A DNA stretch of 64,000 nucleotides from Manihot esculenta (taxonomy: Eukaryota; Streptophyta; Magnoliopsida; Malpighiales; Euphorbiaceae), in NCBI RefSeq assembly GCF_001659605.2, contig NC_035163.2:29166158-29230157 (forward strand), in the 5' to 3' direction. The translations under genes were made by a program, and so were the position numbers. Under the pieces are notes generated by a model that saw nothing but the letters and a program-made list of their open reading frames with translations, was not told the DNA's origin and did no database searches. Below are positions 1 to 10,275 of the stretch, in pieces (positions within the stretch are counted from its first letter, which is position 1; every line of letters begins with the position of its first letter).

Positions 1-511
1 ATTCTGTGGCATCTAACGTTGAATGGAAGAAAGGAACAATGCATATCAAGAAAAGGATTCCTTGACAGGGATTTGATTTGAAAGTAAGATGCCTTCTAGA
101 AAAGTGGGAGATTGTTTAAAAAAACCTCAATTTTCCCTTCTTCTGGTCCTCGTTGGGAATATACACAGATACTATACATTAAAAGAAAACTGAAGAAAAC
201 GAGAATAATGCATGCACCCAAACACATAATTAAGCTTCCCACACTTAGTAGTAAGTTTAATGAATCGATTTCTTCAATATTTCCACCAATTCACACGCAT
301 ATTTACTTTATACATGATCACCGTCGGACGACTTGATTTGAAAAATGTGAAGTTTATTTGTTCTTGACTTCTTGTCTTCTTCCAGAATAATATGCGGAAT
401 GTGTTTTGAATGCAGAGATAAAAACCCTTTCGTGGGTTTCAATTTGTTGCTACGTAGCAAAATGATAAACACTTAAGTAAATTACTTCTATATGAAAAAA
501 AAAAAAAGACG
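1..511. other. Left edge, no gene seen
   Basis: A/T-rich sequence downstream of the ERF gene, which is on the minus strand, so its 3' UTR should lie in the right part of this stretch. A small open frame on the plus strand resembles no family I know. Nothing else is supported. Confidence 0.6.
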
Positions 512-952
512 TCACTTCTTATTGCTCCTATGCTCTTCTTGCTCAAGCATCTCTTCCAGCAGCCTATCATCTAGATACTCCAATTCGATAACTTGATTTT
601 GCATTGACGGTGAAGAGGACAAGGAAGAAGAAGAAGAAGAAGAAGAAGGAGCAGAGGAAGTTGTAGAACCATAACCAGAAGAAGAACCGCCACTACTTGT
701 AAGTGGGTACTCATTAGGAAAATTAAGAATGGCTAAGTGGCCTCTCATTGCATAAGCTGCTCGATCATAAGCTCTTGCAGCTTCCTCGGCTGTGTTAAAA
801 GTCCCCAACCATATTCGTGCTCCATGGCGAGTGGAGTCTCGTATCTCCGCAGCAAATTTCCCCCAAGGCCGCCTTCGAACGCCTCTGTACTTCACTTCTC
901 CTCCTTCCTTAGCCTTTGCCTTGTCCTCGTCCATGTGAGTGTGTTTTTGCAT
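512..952 (-). CDS. AP2/ERF transcription factor, ERF group IX (ERF096/ERF098-like)
   Basis: Intronless gene for a nuclear DNA-binding protein of about 146 residues. One AP2/ERF domain covers residues 22-79, from [11 protein letters not shown] to LAILNFP, with the AAEIRD stretch typical of ERF rather than DREB proteins. A serine-rich linker, encoded by a GAA/TTC microsatellite near 627-649, follows. An acidic EDLL-type activation motif ([18 protein letters not shown]) lies near the C-terminus. Small size, single AP2 domain and EDLL motif are the pattern of group IX ERFs, which bind GCC boxes in ethylene, jasmonate and defence responses (family knowledge). The open frame continues upstream to 1000 but only with a TTG. 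The first ATG is at 952, and a second at 934 would match the shorter family N-terminus. The TATA box at 1016-1024 favours either of these starts. The exact orthologue is not certain. Confidence 0.92.
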   Translation of the reverse strand: MQKHTHMDEDKAKAKEGGEVKYRGVRRRPWGKFAAEIRDSTRHGARIWLGTFNTAEEAARAYDRAAYAMRGHLAILNFPNEYPLTSSGGSSSGYGSTTSSAPSSSSSSSSLSSSPSMQNQVIELEYLDDRLLEEMLEQEEHRSNKK

Positions 953-1015
953 GGCTAAGTGCTCGTGATATATATACGATAGAAAAAGCGAGTTGGGCAA
1001 GATTTGAAGGTCAAA

Positions 1016-1032
1016 TTATATATAGCCACGTG
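1016..1032 (-). promoter_or_regulatory. TATA box and adjacent G-box of the ERF gene
   Basis: On the minus strand CACGTG (1027-1032) sits two bases upstream of TATATATAA (1016-1024), about 64-80 bases before the ATG at 952. This is well-placed core promoter architecture. G-boxes bind bHLH and bZIP factors (family knowledge); use here is inferred. A second TATA-like run lies at 969-976. Confidence 0.5.
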
Positions 1033-2487
1033 GAGAATCTAGTGGGTTAGAATCATTGAGGAGAAGTTTCTATATGGACTGAGGATGATGGTTTGGGTCC
1101 AATGCACCTGGATGGTCAAGCTGATGGCTTTCATATGCTTGGACAACACTTTTTCATATTCTGTCACTTTTATTTTTTTTTTTATATTATTTTTTTGGGT
1201 GGAAATATATTTTTTGTATTTATTGTGAAAAAGAAAATAGAAAAAGAGTAAAGCTTTTATTATTACTAGTGTGTCAATTATTGAAATTGATGCGGCTGAT
1301 CTCATTATTATGATTTTTAAAAAAAATGCTTATATCATAATAATAATAATTATTATTATTATTGCTAGTTTGCTCACTCCTTATAATTAATTCTGTCCAC
1401 AAATCAATTCCCACTTAATTAATATTTTTTTTTCTTTTTTCTCCCGTATCAAAATATTATGGTCGTAATTAATTCTCTTCAGGCCAAAATTAAAGAAGAA
1501 ACGATCAAGCTTTTTTCAGGGATGCGTAATTTGTATATAACTTGATTTTTACATTATATAGTATTCATATATATATATATAGTAAATTAATATCAGAAAA
1601 AATGAGAAAATTATATTTATTTGATATTTTTGTCGCTAAAGTCTCCTTTCAGGTTGTAGAGAAAAGGGAGATTATATATTATAATCACCTAAGGGAAAGG
1701 AAAATCAACAAGACATGATTAGAGAACTGGATTTCTCAAATTTCAACGTTAGTTTATAAAATAAAATCTTGGAATAAATTATTAGTATCAACAAAAAAAA
1801 AAAAAAAAACGAGTTAAAGAATATGTAGCAACTATTAAAAAGAAAGAAAAATAAGGCAATTATGGTCAACATATTTCAGTCAAAAATCTATAATGTTGTG
1901 GGTTCCATAATTAAACTATTTGATTTGATACTTCGTAGTGCGCTGGCCAGAATCGGAATTTTGCTAATTAATATAAATAAATATACTGAATTTTGGTGAT
2001 ATACAATCACTATGCTGTCTGTGTAGAGAACCCAAGAATCTCACTAGAAAATTTAATTTCATTACATGATCTAATGTTGTGAATCTTATATTTAAGATTA
2101 AATTTAATTTAATTTTATCTTATTTATAGAAAATTATTTAATAAAATTTAATATATTTAAGATTGATATAATTAAAAAATTATATTTTTTAATATATATA
2201 AAAATATAAAATAAAGAGACGAAAATAGTATATCGAATTTCAAAACTTTGTGCTCGGTTTTTGACATAAACTTTTGTTAAGTAGATAGTTTTAGAAATGT
2301 AGTGTCCTTTTGAAGTAATACACAAGCGAGAAAAATACCAATGAAGGCTAACAACGAGACTCATGCATGTGGGCCTTAAAAAGCCCTAAGATTCCTTCCT
2401 TCATACACAAACGTCAGAATTATTTAAGGTGTTGCATGTTTTAAATGATTATCAGGAAAATCAAATGGATAATTCAATATATTAATA
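1033..2487. other. A/T-rich intergenic spacer
   Basis: Upstream region of the ERF gene. It holds simple repeats only: an (ATA)n/(ATT)n palindromic run near 1336-1363, a TA run near 1568-1580 and an A run near 1792-1810. No gene was recognised. Confidence 0.55.
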
Positions 2488-2502
2488 ATCTTATTAATAT
2501 AT
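2488..2502. repeat. LINE target-site duplication, tail-side copy
   Basis: ATCTTATTAATATAT, identical to 7889-7903, directly next to the element's A tail (T run on the plus strand). Confidence 0.9.
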
Positions 2503-2621
2503 ATTTTTTTTTTTAGAAAAAGAGGGATAGAGCCCTTATTTTATTAATCTAGGCCATGAAAGCCCCAACCTATCAGCATCCAGTAAAAATTTAATAGTAA
2601 CAGGAGGCCATTGATGAATTT
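2503..2621 (-). other. LINE 3' UTR and A tail
   Basis: On the minus strand about 107 bases of 3' untranslated sequence follow the ORF2 stop and end in an 11-base A run (T run at 2504-2514 on the plus strand), next to the target duplication. This fixes the element's orientation. Confidence 0.85.
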
Positions 2622-5600
2622 TCAAATTAAAATATCACCAATGGTTAAACTAGTCAAACGATCCGCTACCGCATTTGCTTCCCTGTAAATTTTTACCATC
2701 TTGACTTCCCAGCTTCTATTGATAAGATCACGACAATTCCTCACCAAATTAGCAACTCTAAAAACTCCTGCACCTCTACCTGCAAGTAAATCTAACGCGA
2801 GTTGAGAATCCGTTTGAATTTCAATCTTCTTCCACCCTGAATCCCATGCTAATACTAAAGCATAATATATTCCCCATAGCTCAGCTTCCATTACTCCACA
2901 ATTGCCCAAAAACCGTTGAAAGCCCAAAAGCCATCTACCTTCATTGTTTCGAAAACAACCTGCACAACTTGCCCTTCCTGCTGACAACAATGCACTACCA
3001 TCGGAATTCACTACCACCCAGCCTGTTTCTGGCGGCTTCCACCCAACATACTTCAAAGACCGGCCTCTCGGTCCAGACCCAGCCTGCATCGAAAACCTCC
3101 ATGCATGAATATATTCTTTTGCTCGAAGCTGAATAAAGGACACATCAATAGTATCCTGGTCATTATTCTCATTAAAAACCAACAAGTTTCTTCGCTTCCA
3201 TAACCACCAAACAGCCGAACTAAAAAGCACATCCCATGGTATTCCATTAGCCAATAACCCTACTTTTTCTATATTAGCAGATAGCCATAAAGGCACATTC
3301 AAAATATCAAAAAATGGAGAAACGAAATTGGTAGGTAAAAGGGAATTCCAAATTTGTTTCACATGTTGGCAATCTCGTAGAGCATGCAAAACAGATTCAC
3401 TTGCAACTCCACAAAGAGGACATAAATCATAATCAATAAATTCTCGCTTTCGGCGTTGAACATTAACCATGATTTTCTCATGTGCCACTTCCCACAAAAA
3501 CACTTGAATTCGCTGTGGCACCCTAACCTTCCACAGCCCTTGCCAATCCATATTAGATCCTGACACTTCTGAATAAAACGTATCAAACCCTGACTTAACT
3601 GTATATAAGCCAGAAGAAGAATGCTTCCACGCAAAACCATCCAAACACGACATATCATCAACTAAAGTAATTGATTGGAAATATAAAAGGACATCAGTAG
3701 GAAGAAGAGAATTTAAAATGTCCCAATTCCAGCCTACATTAGGAACCCAGAAATATCGAACACAAACCTGCATATTCAACTCAATCAACGGTTTAAGTGC
3801 AAAATTCCAAAGAGGCCCAACCGGAAGCCAATCATCCAGCCAAAATCTAGTGTGCATCCCATTATTCACATCTACAACTATCCCTTTTCGAAGTAGCTCC
3901 AAACCATAACAAAAAGATTTCCAATTGACTGAACCATTAGCTCGCTTAGCGACTTCCCAATGAACAAAACCCGACTCATATTTATTGAAAAGGCACCTAA
4001 CCCACAAAGCTTGCGGATTCTTGTAAGCTCGCCAACACAACTTCCCTAATAGAGCCTGATTCATTTGTCGCATATTTCTGATGCCAAGACCACCTAACCG
4101 CTTCGACAAGGACATTGTATCCCAATTAATCAGATGTACAGCTGGCTTCATATCCTTCCCATGCCAAATAAAGTTCCTGCATATTTTCTCTATTTCATTG
4201 CAAAGCGATATCGGTAAAAGAGCACTCTGCATCACAAAAACAGGAATAGCATTAAGAACTGATTGAACTAACGTTATTCGTCCAGCTTTTGATAGAGCTC
4301 TCGCCTTCCAGCCATCAAGTCTGCCTCTCATTTTATCCAAAATACTACTATATGTCGAGACTGAAATCCTCCCATGAATAGATGGCACACCCAAGTATTT
4401 TCCCAAATCAGCAGTCAAAGGAATACCTGACCTTGAAGACAAAAGTGACGCCAAATCACTATCAACAAAAGGCGACAAATAAAGAGAAGACTTAGCTAAA
4501 TTCACTTTCTGCCCGGAAGCCTTAGCAAAGTCATCCAAACATGATAAAATCAAATCCAACTGTTCCACAGAAGCTTCTGCGAACAAAACCATATCATCCG
4601 CGAACATAAGATGAGAAATCATCGGACCATTACTCGAGATAGGAATCGGCTTCCATCTGCCTTGACGAACAAGCTGTTTAAACATTCTCGAAAGTTGTTC
4701 AATACACATAACAAAAAGATATGAAGACATTGGATCGCCTTGTCGCACACCACGAGTCGGTTTAAAAGATTCTAACTTCTCACCATTCCATAACACTGAC
4801 ATAGAAGATGTTCTAACACAATTCATAATATTAGAAATCCAAGCATCGGAAAAGTGGTAAGAACCCAGCACCCACTGAATAAAATCCCAATCTAGTCTAT
4901 CATAAGCCTTTTCAAGATCAATTTTAATCGCCATAAAACCCCCTGACCGCTTAGACGTTCTCATAGTGTGCAAAACTTCTTGAAACACCACAATATTATC
5001 AATAATTTGTCGGCCAGGAACGAAGCTACTTTGTTCCAATCCAATGAGAGAGCTCAAAACATCTTTCAATCTGTTAATCAACACTTTTGTAACAAGCTTA
5101 TAGATCACGTTACATAAGCTAATTGGTCTGAACTGAGAAATAAATTCTGGACAAGCAATTTTAGGAATAAGAGTCAGCACCGTTTCATTAACTTCCTCTG
5201 GAAACTCCCTCCCGCCCAAGACCTCAATAATAAACGCTGAAACCTGTGAACCTACCGCAGACCAAGATTTCTGAAAGAAAACTGCTTGTAGACCATCGGG
5301 TCCTGGAGCCTTGTAAGGAGACATAAGGCGCAAAGCATCATATACTTCATCATGAGAAAAAGGAAGATCCAGAAGCAACCGTTGAGAAGAAGAAAGAGCA
5401 GGCCCATCATGTCTAACAAAATGGCTGCAGTCAACCGCCAAATCTTTCGAATACAGCTCTTGATAGTAACCGCTAGCAAGCTCTTTAAGTTGACTAGAAT
5501 CTTCAATCCACACATTGTTCCCATTTCTCAGCTTGAGAATTTGCTGCTTCTTGCGTTTAATCACGGTAGAAAGATGATAAAACCTTGTATTTCTCTCACC

Positions 5601-6155
5601 AGAAACAATCCATTCCTCCCTAGATTGTTGAAACCAGTATAATTCTTCCTGCTTCAAAACATCTTCAAGCTGTCGTCTCAGATTAAATTCCAGCTTCACT
5701 AAACCTCTCGTTCGCCGGATAGCTAAGCTTTTTTGAACACCATCAATTCGACGGATCAACCTCTGCTTATTATGAAAAATATTCCCAAACTCAGATCGGT
5801 TCCATTGGCTTAATGAGTCTTTGGTTGATTTCAAATTATCAAATAAAGAAGTATTTTGCTTCCAACCACGGGAAACAACATCAACAAAATCTTTGTGAGC
5901 TGTCCAAGCCGCTTGAAAATGAAAACGACGAACAGAAGAATTTGTAACTCCAAAGCAATTCATAAAAATAGGACAATGATCAGAATGCAACTTTGGAGCA
6001 TGAATAACTGTAGCTCTAGAAAATGTCATGCGCCAAATCTCAGTACACAAGCAACGGTCTAATCGAGCAGCTTTATAAGAAGAATTAATACCACCCTTAC
6101 TCCAAGTAAAAGGGGTACCTTCAAAACCCAAATCAATAAGTGAGTTATCAAAAAT
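2622..6155 (-). CDS. LINE ORF2, C-terminal part: endonuclease end, reverse transcriptase, RNase H
   Basis: Uninterrupted frame of about 1177 codons within the 3' segment; it runs on to a chance ATG at 6179 that lies in the inverted segment. In order (residues counted from that ATG) it shows the end of the endonuclease domain with its SDH motif (HSDHCPI, near residue 66), a reverse transcriptase (about 300-620) with the active-site FADD near residue 526, a zf-RVT region with CPLC and a later H...C pair (about 920-960), and an RNase H domain from about 1058 with the expected acidic residues (NSDGS, MEAELWG, TDSQ, ANAVAD). The order EN-RT-zf-RVT-RNase H is that of plant L1-type LINEs. The first ~170 residues of ORF2 are in the inverted segment, so no complete protein can be made from this copy. 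Confidence 0.93.
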   Translation of the reverse strand: MFDNSLIDLGFEGTPFTWSKGGINSSYKAARLDRCLCTEIWRMTFSRATVIHAPKLHSDHCPIFMNCFGVTNSSVRRFHFQAAWTAHKDFVDVVSRGWKQNTSLFDNLKSTKDSLSQWNRSEFGNIFHNKQRLIRRIDGVQKSLAIRRTRGLVKLEFNLRRQLEDVLKQEELYWFQQSREEWIVSGERNTRFYHLSTVIKRKKQQILKLRNGNNVWIEDSSQLKELASGYYQELYSKDLAVDCSHFVRHDGPALSSSQRLLLDLPFSHDEVYDALRLMSPYKAPGPDGLQAVFFQKSWSAVGSQVSAFIIEVLGGREFPEEVNETVLTLIPKIACPEFISQFRPISLCNVIYKLVTKVLINRLKDVLSSLIGLEQSSFVPGRQIIDNIVVFQEVLHTMRTSKRSGGFMAIKIDLEKAYDRLDWDFIQWVLGSYHFSDAWISNIMNCVRTSSMSVLWNGEKLESFKPTRGVRQGDPMSSYLFVMCIEQLSRMFKQLVRQGRWKPIPISSNGPMISHLMFADDMVLFAEASVEQLDLILSCLDDFAKASGQKVNLAKSSLYLSPFVDSDLASLLSSRSGIPLTADLGKYLGVPSIHGRISVSTYSSILDKMRGRLDGWKARALSKAGRITLVQSVLNAIPVFVMQSALLPISLCNEIEKICRNFIWHGKDMKPAVHLINWDTMSLSKRLGGLGIRNMRQMNQALLGKLCWRAYKNPQALWVRCLFNKYESGFVHWEVAKRANGSVNWKSFCYGLELLRKGIVVDVNNGMHTRFWLDDWLPVGPLWNFALKPLIELNMQVCVRYFWVPNVGWNWDILNSLLPTDVLLYFQSITLVDDMSCLDGFAWKHSSSGLYTVKSGFDTFYSEVSGSNMDWQGLWKVRVPQRIQVFLWEVAHEKIMVNVQRRKREFIDYDLCPLCGVASESVLHALRDCQHVKQIWNSLLPTNFVSPFFDILNVPLWLSANIEKVGLLANGIPWDVLFSSAVWWLWKRRNLLVFNENNDQDTIDVSFIQLRAKEYIHAWRFSMQAGSGPRGRSLKYVGWKPPETGWVVVNSDGSALLSAGRASCAGCFRNNEGRWLLGFQRFLGNCGVMEAELWGIYYALVLAWDSGWKKIEIQTDSQLALDLLAGRGAGVFRVANLVRNCRDLINRSWEVKMVKIYREANAVADRLTSLTIGDILI

Positions 6156-7336
6156 CTCAGTGCCCGGATTTTGATCCATTTAATGTTTCCTTGGAACGCT
6201 TGGCAGTTTGGGTTCGATTTCCATGCCTTCCAATTGAATATTTTAATGAGGATTTTCTTATGCGATTGGGGAGGAAGATAGGAGATCCTATCAGAGTGGA
6301 TAATAACACTAGCCGAGTGACAAGAGGGCATTTTGCGAGATTATGTGTTGAAGTTGATGTTACGAAGCCTCTTTTGTCGAAATTCAAGCTGAACCGGAGA
6401 GTTCGACGTATTGAATATGAGGCGTTGCATATGGTTTGTTTTTCATGTGGAATTTTTGGGCATATGAAGGATAATTGTCCTTCGTTGCGGAAAGAGTTGC
6501 AGCCAGAGAATGTAGAGAATGTGCCTAATTCGGTTCATAGTAACCCTGCTCCTAAGGTGGCTCAGTTACCCGAGAATCAGGTGGTTAATCCAGCTGTTTT
6601 AGATGATTTTGGTGATTGGATGCTGGTTAAGAAAGATAGAAGACGTAATCAACGTCCTCAGGAAAAACCTGTATTTAAATTTGGGTCAGGTGATCATGGT
6701 CCGAGGGAGTCAAACAAGGGTAAATCAACGATGAAGGCCAATAATAACCCCTTTAGTTCTCTAGTTATTCTCCAGGATTCTGAGACTCATATAGAACATA
6801 ATGCGACTCCACCAGTGGTACAAGATTTTCGTCCTGTCTTGGGCAAGAAAAAGCTACGGGATTCTAAAGGGAAGGGTCAAGTGGTTTCTACTGTGACAAG
6901 AGAGGAGACTCCCAATATTGCTTTAGATTCCTATGTGAGATCTAATGGGCCTGCTGTGCAAAGTTCAGTTCTAAAAATTAGAGGGGTTTCGAGTGGATCA
7001 GGGGGATCTTCTAGAAAAGCTGCTGCACAAGATGACCATGTAGTTATTCAAGGGAATAATAGAACGAATCAGTCAAAGACTTGGGTTGTTTCTAACTCGA
7101 AATTGGTGGAACTTGCAAATTTAGAAACAGAATTGGATAGGAATCAACATGATAATTTTAATGATCCGTCGTTTCCTCATCCAACCCGTCCCAATATCCC
7201 AGCAGCTAATGGAGATGGTAATCAGGATATGAATCTTGACGATGATGCAATGATAATTGTTGCTCAGACTTCCTTGAATGAATTTCAGAATAGTGGTTTA
7301 ATTGGTAAGATGCCTTCTAATGAGGGGTCTTACTAG
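6156..7336 (+). pseudogene. LINE ORF1, 5'-truncated, inverted segment (DUF4283/CCHC type)
   Basis: Open frame of about 393 codons ending in TAG at 7334-7336. It begins inside a domain (DFDPFNVSLERLAVWVRFP), so the normal start and N-terminus were lost when reverse transcription stopped. A zinc knuckle follows (CFSCGIFGHMKDNC, CX2CX4HX4C, near 6438-6479). A long polar, low-complexity C-terminal region comes after it. This matches the RNA-binding ORF1 of plant L1-type elements. It lies on the strand opposite to the element's 3' segment because of the inversion. It is a broken gene in structure although its frame is clean. Confidence 0.85.
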
Positions 7337-7396
7337 ATTTTTCGTTCTATTATAGGTTCAGTCATCCTCGTGGCTTTCTTTTCTCTCTTATTTTTA

Positions 7397-7888
7397 ATGA
7401 TTATTGGAGTTTGGAATTGTCAGGGTGCTGCTTCTTCTAATTTTCTGAGAGCTTTTAAGGAATACAATCGTATCTATAAGCCTCAGATTTTTTGTTTGGT
7501 TGAGCCTCGAATTTCTGGCCATTCAGCTGATAATGTTTGTAAACAGCTAGGTTATGATAATTGGGTTCGTGTCGAGACTTTTGGTTTCAGTGGAGGCATC
7601 TGGATTTTATGGTCAGAAATATTTTTTAAGTTAACGCTTGTGTCGACAGATCCGCAATTTATTACATGCAATGTGTTACTTGATAATGGGGACTCGTGGT
7701 TAGTGAGTTTTGTGTATGTCAGCCCTGACATTAGTTTACGAAGACGTTTGTGGCATTCGGTTCTGGGTTTCAATGGAAGTGAGAAAAGTTGGTTACTGTT
7801 GGGAGATTTTAATTCTTTTACAAGCGAGAATGAACAAACCGGCTATGTTAATGTTCACAGTATTGGGGCTAGTGATTTTCGGCAATGG
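7397..7888 (+). pseudogene. LINE ORF2, N-terminal endonuclease fragment, inverted segment
   Basis: Starts at the ATG at 7397, 60 bases after the ORF1 stop, and gives about 164 residues of an apurinic-type endonuclease. The catalytic marks are GVWNCQG (Asn), FCLVEPR (Glu) and LLGDFNS (Asp/Asn). It ends at the element border inside FRQW. The following codons, with the SDH motif, are at the start of the minus-strand segment (6155 downward). A frame into flanking DNA continues for about 15 codons, to 7936. Confidence 0.88.
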
Positions 7889-7903
7889 ATCTTATTAATA
7901 TAT
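7889..7903. repeat. LINE target-site duplication, 5'-flank copy
   Basis: ATCTTATTAATATAT, identical to 2488-2502, next to the inverted segment. Its first two bases (AT) could also belong to the element, a possible short homology used in second priming. Confidence 0.9.
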
Positions 7904-9804
7904 TTGATTTCTCTATTAATTAAACAATTAATTTAAAATTAAAAATAATTATAATTTTTTTAAAAATGAAAATCGAAAATTAGATAAAATCTGAAATTTT
8001 TTAAATTTATTTAAATACACTTATTATCAAACTAAATTTATAAATATAAAATAATTATAATTGTATCAGTTAATTTTTCTACATGTAATAAAAACATGTT
8101 GTATCTCTGTTTTGACGAATTTGCAGCAATAAGATTTGAATGTAGATGTGGCATTTACCGGACATGAATCAAAACGTTAGAACGAAATAGTTAGCTCAAA
8201 GATTAAATTTTTGCTTTGTTATTTTTATTTTAAATAGGACTCATAACTATAATTATAAATTAAAAATTGTTTTTTTATGATTTAGTGCTTCAATTTTAAT
8301 TACTTCAAAATTTATCAATTTAAAAAAAATTATTATTTAATTTTTATGATATAGAAAAATTTATTTGTTAATTTTTTAATTTTAAAAAAATATATTAAAA
8401 TATTTTTAATATTTTAAAAATTTTATTAATTAATTTTTTATTAATTTTATAATAAATATTTAATAATTAAAATTAATAAAGTAGTTAATTAAATTTTATT
8501 TATATTTTCATACGAGATTCATTTGTCAGTATTTTGAGTCTATATAAAAATAATTAATAATTTAATAATTAATAAATCATGGTAATACAAAACTTTAAGA
8601 AATTGAGACCCCATTGAACAGTGAAGAGATTGTTAGGAAGTATGAAAGATTCCGCAATTTGTCAACATTTTGACCGTGTTGATTGTTGACTGGTTGCGGT
8701 TCTTGATTACAGCACGTGACACGTCCATCATCCTTCGGCTCAAGGCTTTGCATAATTGAATAATCCAACCAAATTGATAAAATTTAATTATATTTAATTT
8801 GTTTTAGTTATGATGTTAAAAAAGTCAATTTTTAATTTGATTATTTAAATTTAATAATTTCATGGAAATGATATTTTCACCATTTTTGTGATGATGAAGG
8901 GTAAATTAAGTTCAATTTGAACATTACTAGACTAGAAATCTAGGAGTCTATTTAGAATCATGTATTAAATTGGATATTATTGAAAAAAAAATGATAAATT
9001 GTTTAGTTGTCTTAATTTTAATCTTATTAAGCAATTTTTAAAATTTATTAAGTAAAAAAGTTAAAAATTAATTTAAAATTATATTTTTATCATAAGAGTA
9101 TTAAAATAATAAAATGATTTATATATTTTTCAAAAAAATTTATTAAATTTAACTGAAACTAAAATTTTATAGTCTATGCCAGTTTATTTAAGGTAAAATA
9201 ACCATCACAATACGAGCATACAATTAAAAATTTAATTATCTTAAAATTAAGATATGAGAAATTTTTTCAAAATATGAGATCAATTTGTAATTTATTCTTT
9301 TATTTATTTTGCAAAATATCTGGTGCTCTGCGTCATGCACGTGATCGCATCGCTGCATTTGTAAGCACCCACGTGTTCTCATACATTATTCTTCTCTCGA
9401 TTTTTCTTTGATAGAGATAAAAATATTTCATTTTAAAGGTTAGCAGATGTCAAAAGTATACGCTTGATTAATAAATAAATTAAAATTATAATAAATTTTA
9501 TATGTATTCTTAGCGAATTCCAATAATATAATTTTTTTAAAGCTCATCAAAGTAATTTTTTAATTTATTTAAGTTTCATTGAATTTAACTTAAAAACTTC
9601 ATAATTCTAATCAACTCTTATCAAATTTGAAATAAATTAATTCAATTATTTTAAAACAGTGTTTTTTATAATTATTTTATCTTTATTTTTTTATTTTATT
9701 AAAACATTTAGTATAATTTTTGATAAAATAAAATTTAACTAATCTATTTGGCTCTTTCAAAAATTGATTTTTTAAAAAATTCTTTTATCTATATAGTCAT
9801 TAGA
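7904..9804. other. A/T-rich intergenic spacer
   Basis: No coding sequence was recognised. Isolated G-boxes (CACGTG) occur at 8713-8718 and near 9338 and 9371, more than 3 kb from the next gene, so use is doubtful. A W-box-like TTGAC cluster occurs around 8660-8690. Confidence 0.5.
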
Positions 9805-10275
9805 GATTAGGTGCGATCATTGGGTCGATTCGATTTAAAATTGAATCAAATCGAATAAATTGAAAATTAAAATTTTAGTATTTATAAAAATTAAACCGAA
9901 TTGATTTCCATTAAAAATCAAATCGAATTGATTTTGATTAGAAACCGAATCAAACTGAATCAGTTTTACCGGTTCGATTTTATCGATTTAAATTTTTAAT
10001 AAATTTTTATTTTTTATACTTTATTTTTAGTATTTTAAAATTTAATTAAAATATTTTAAATTTAATATAATCTAATCTTTTTATATTATTGAAAATAATA
10101 AACTATTATTAGTTATCCATTTGGTTTGATTTTTTTAATTTTTTTAATTAAAATTAAATTAAACTAAAATAATTAAAAATTAAATCAAACCGAAATAAAT
10201 AAAAAAATAAATTGTATTTTTAAATTAATTAATTTAATAATTTTTTTAATTTAAACCAAATTCGTTCCTCCCCTG
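9805..10275. repeat. Probable MITE-like repeat with TTCGATT/TCAAACCGAA motifs
   Basis: About 470 bp dense in mutually complementary motifs (TCGATTCGATTT, AATCAAATCGAA, TTGGTTTGATT, TCAAACCGAA). The outer parts are roughly inverted: the left edge runs into GGGTCGATTCGATTTAAA, and the right edge read in reverse gives GGGGAGGAACGAATTTGGTT. Similar short non-coding elements with AGGGGTG-like ends are common in plant genomes (recalled). No clear target duplication was found, so the borders are approximate. Confidence 0.4.

Larger units (their letters stand above)
2488..7903 (-). mobile_element. LINE (L1-type) insertion with inverted 5' segment (twin priming)
   Basis: Non-LTR retrotransposon of about 5.39 kb (2503-7888) between perfect 15-bp direct repeats ATCTTATTAATATAT. 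Read on the minus strand it starts with an inverted 5' segment (6156-7888, plus-strand sense) holding truncated ORF1 and the N-terminal endonuclease. The 3' segment (2503-6155, minus-strand sense) carries the rest of the endonuclease, reverse transcriptase, RNase H, a short 3' UTR and an A tail. ORF2 breaks between a Trp codon (7886-7888) and the next Ile codon (6155-6153), so almost no sequence is lost. Inverted 5' end beside the 5' flank, internal breakpoint, 5' truncation, A tail and long target duplication are the marks of twin priming known from L1 elements. Open frames are intact within both segments, which implies a recent event. Confidence 0.93.

Noticed and set aside
1..1000. ERF start at 1000 (162 codons)
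   Set aside because: The codon there is TTG, not ATG, and it lies too close to the TATA box at 1016-1024; the first ATG is at 952.
2846..5642. Several 60-100-codon plus-strand open frames
   Set aside because: They lie antisense to the intact LINE ORF2 and have no family features of their own.
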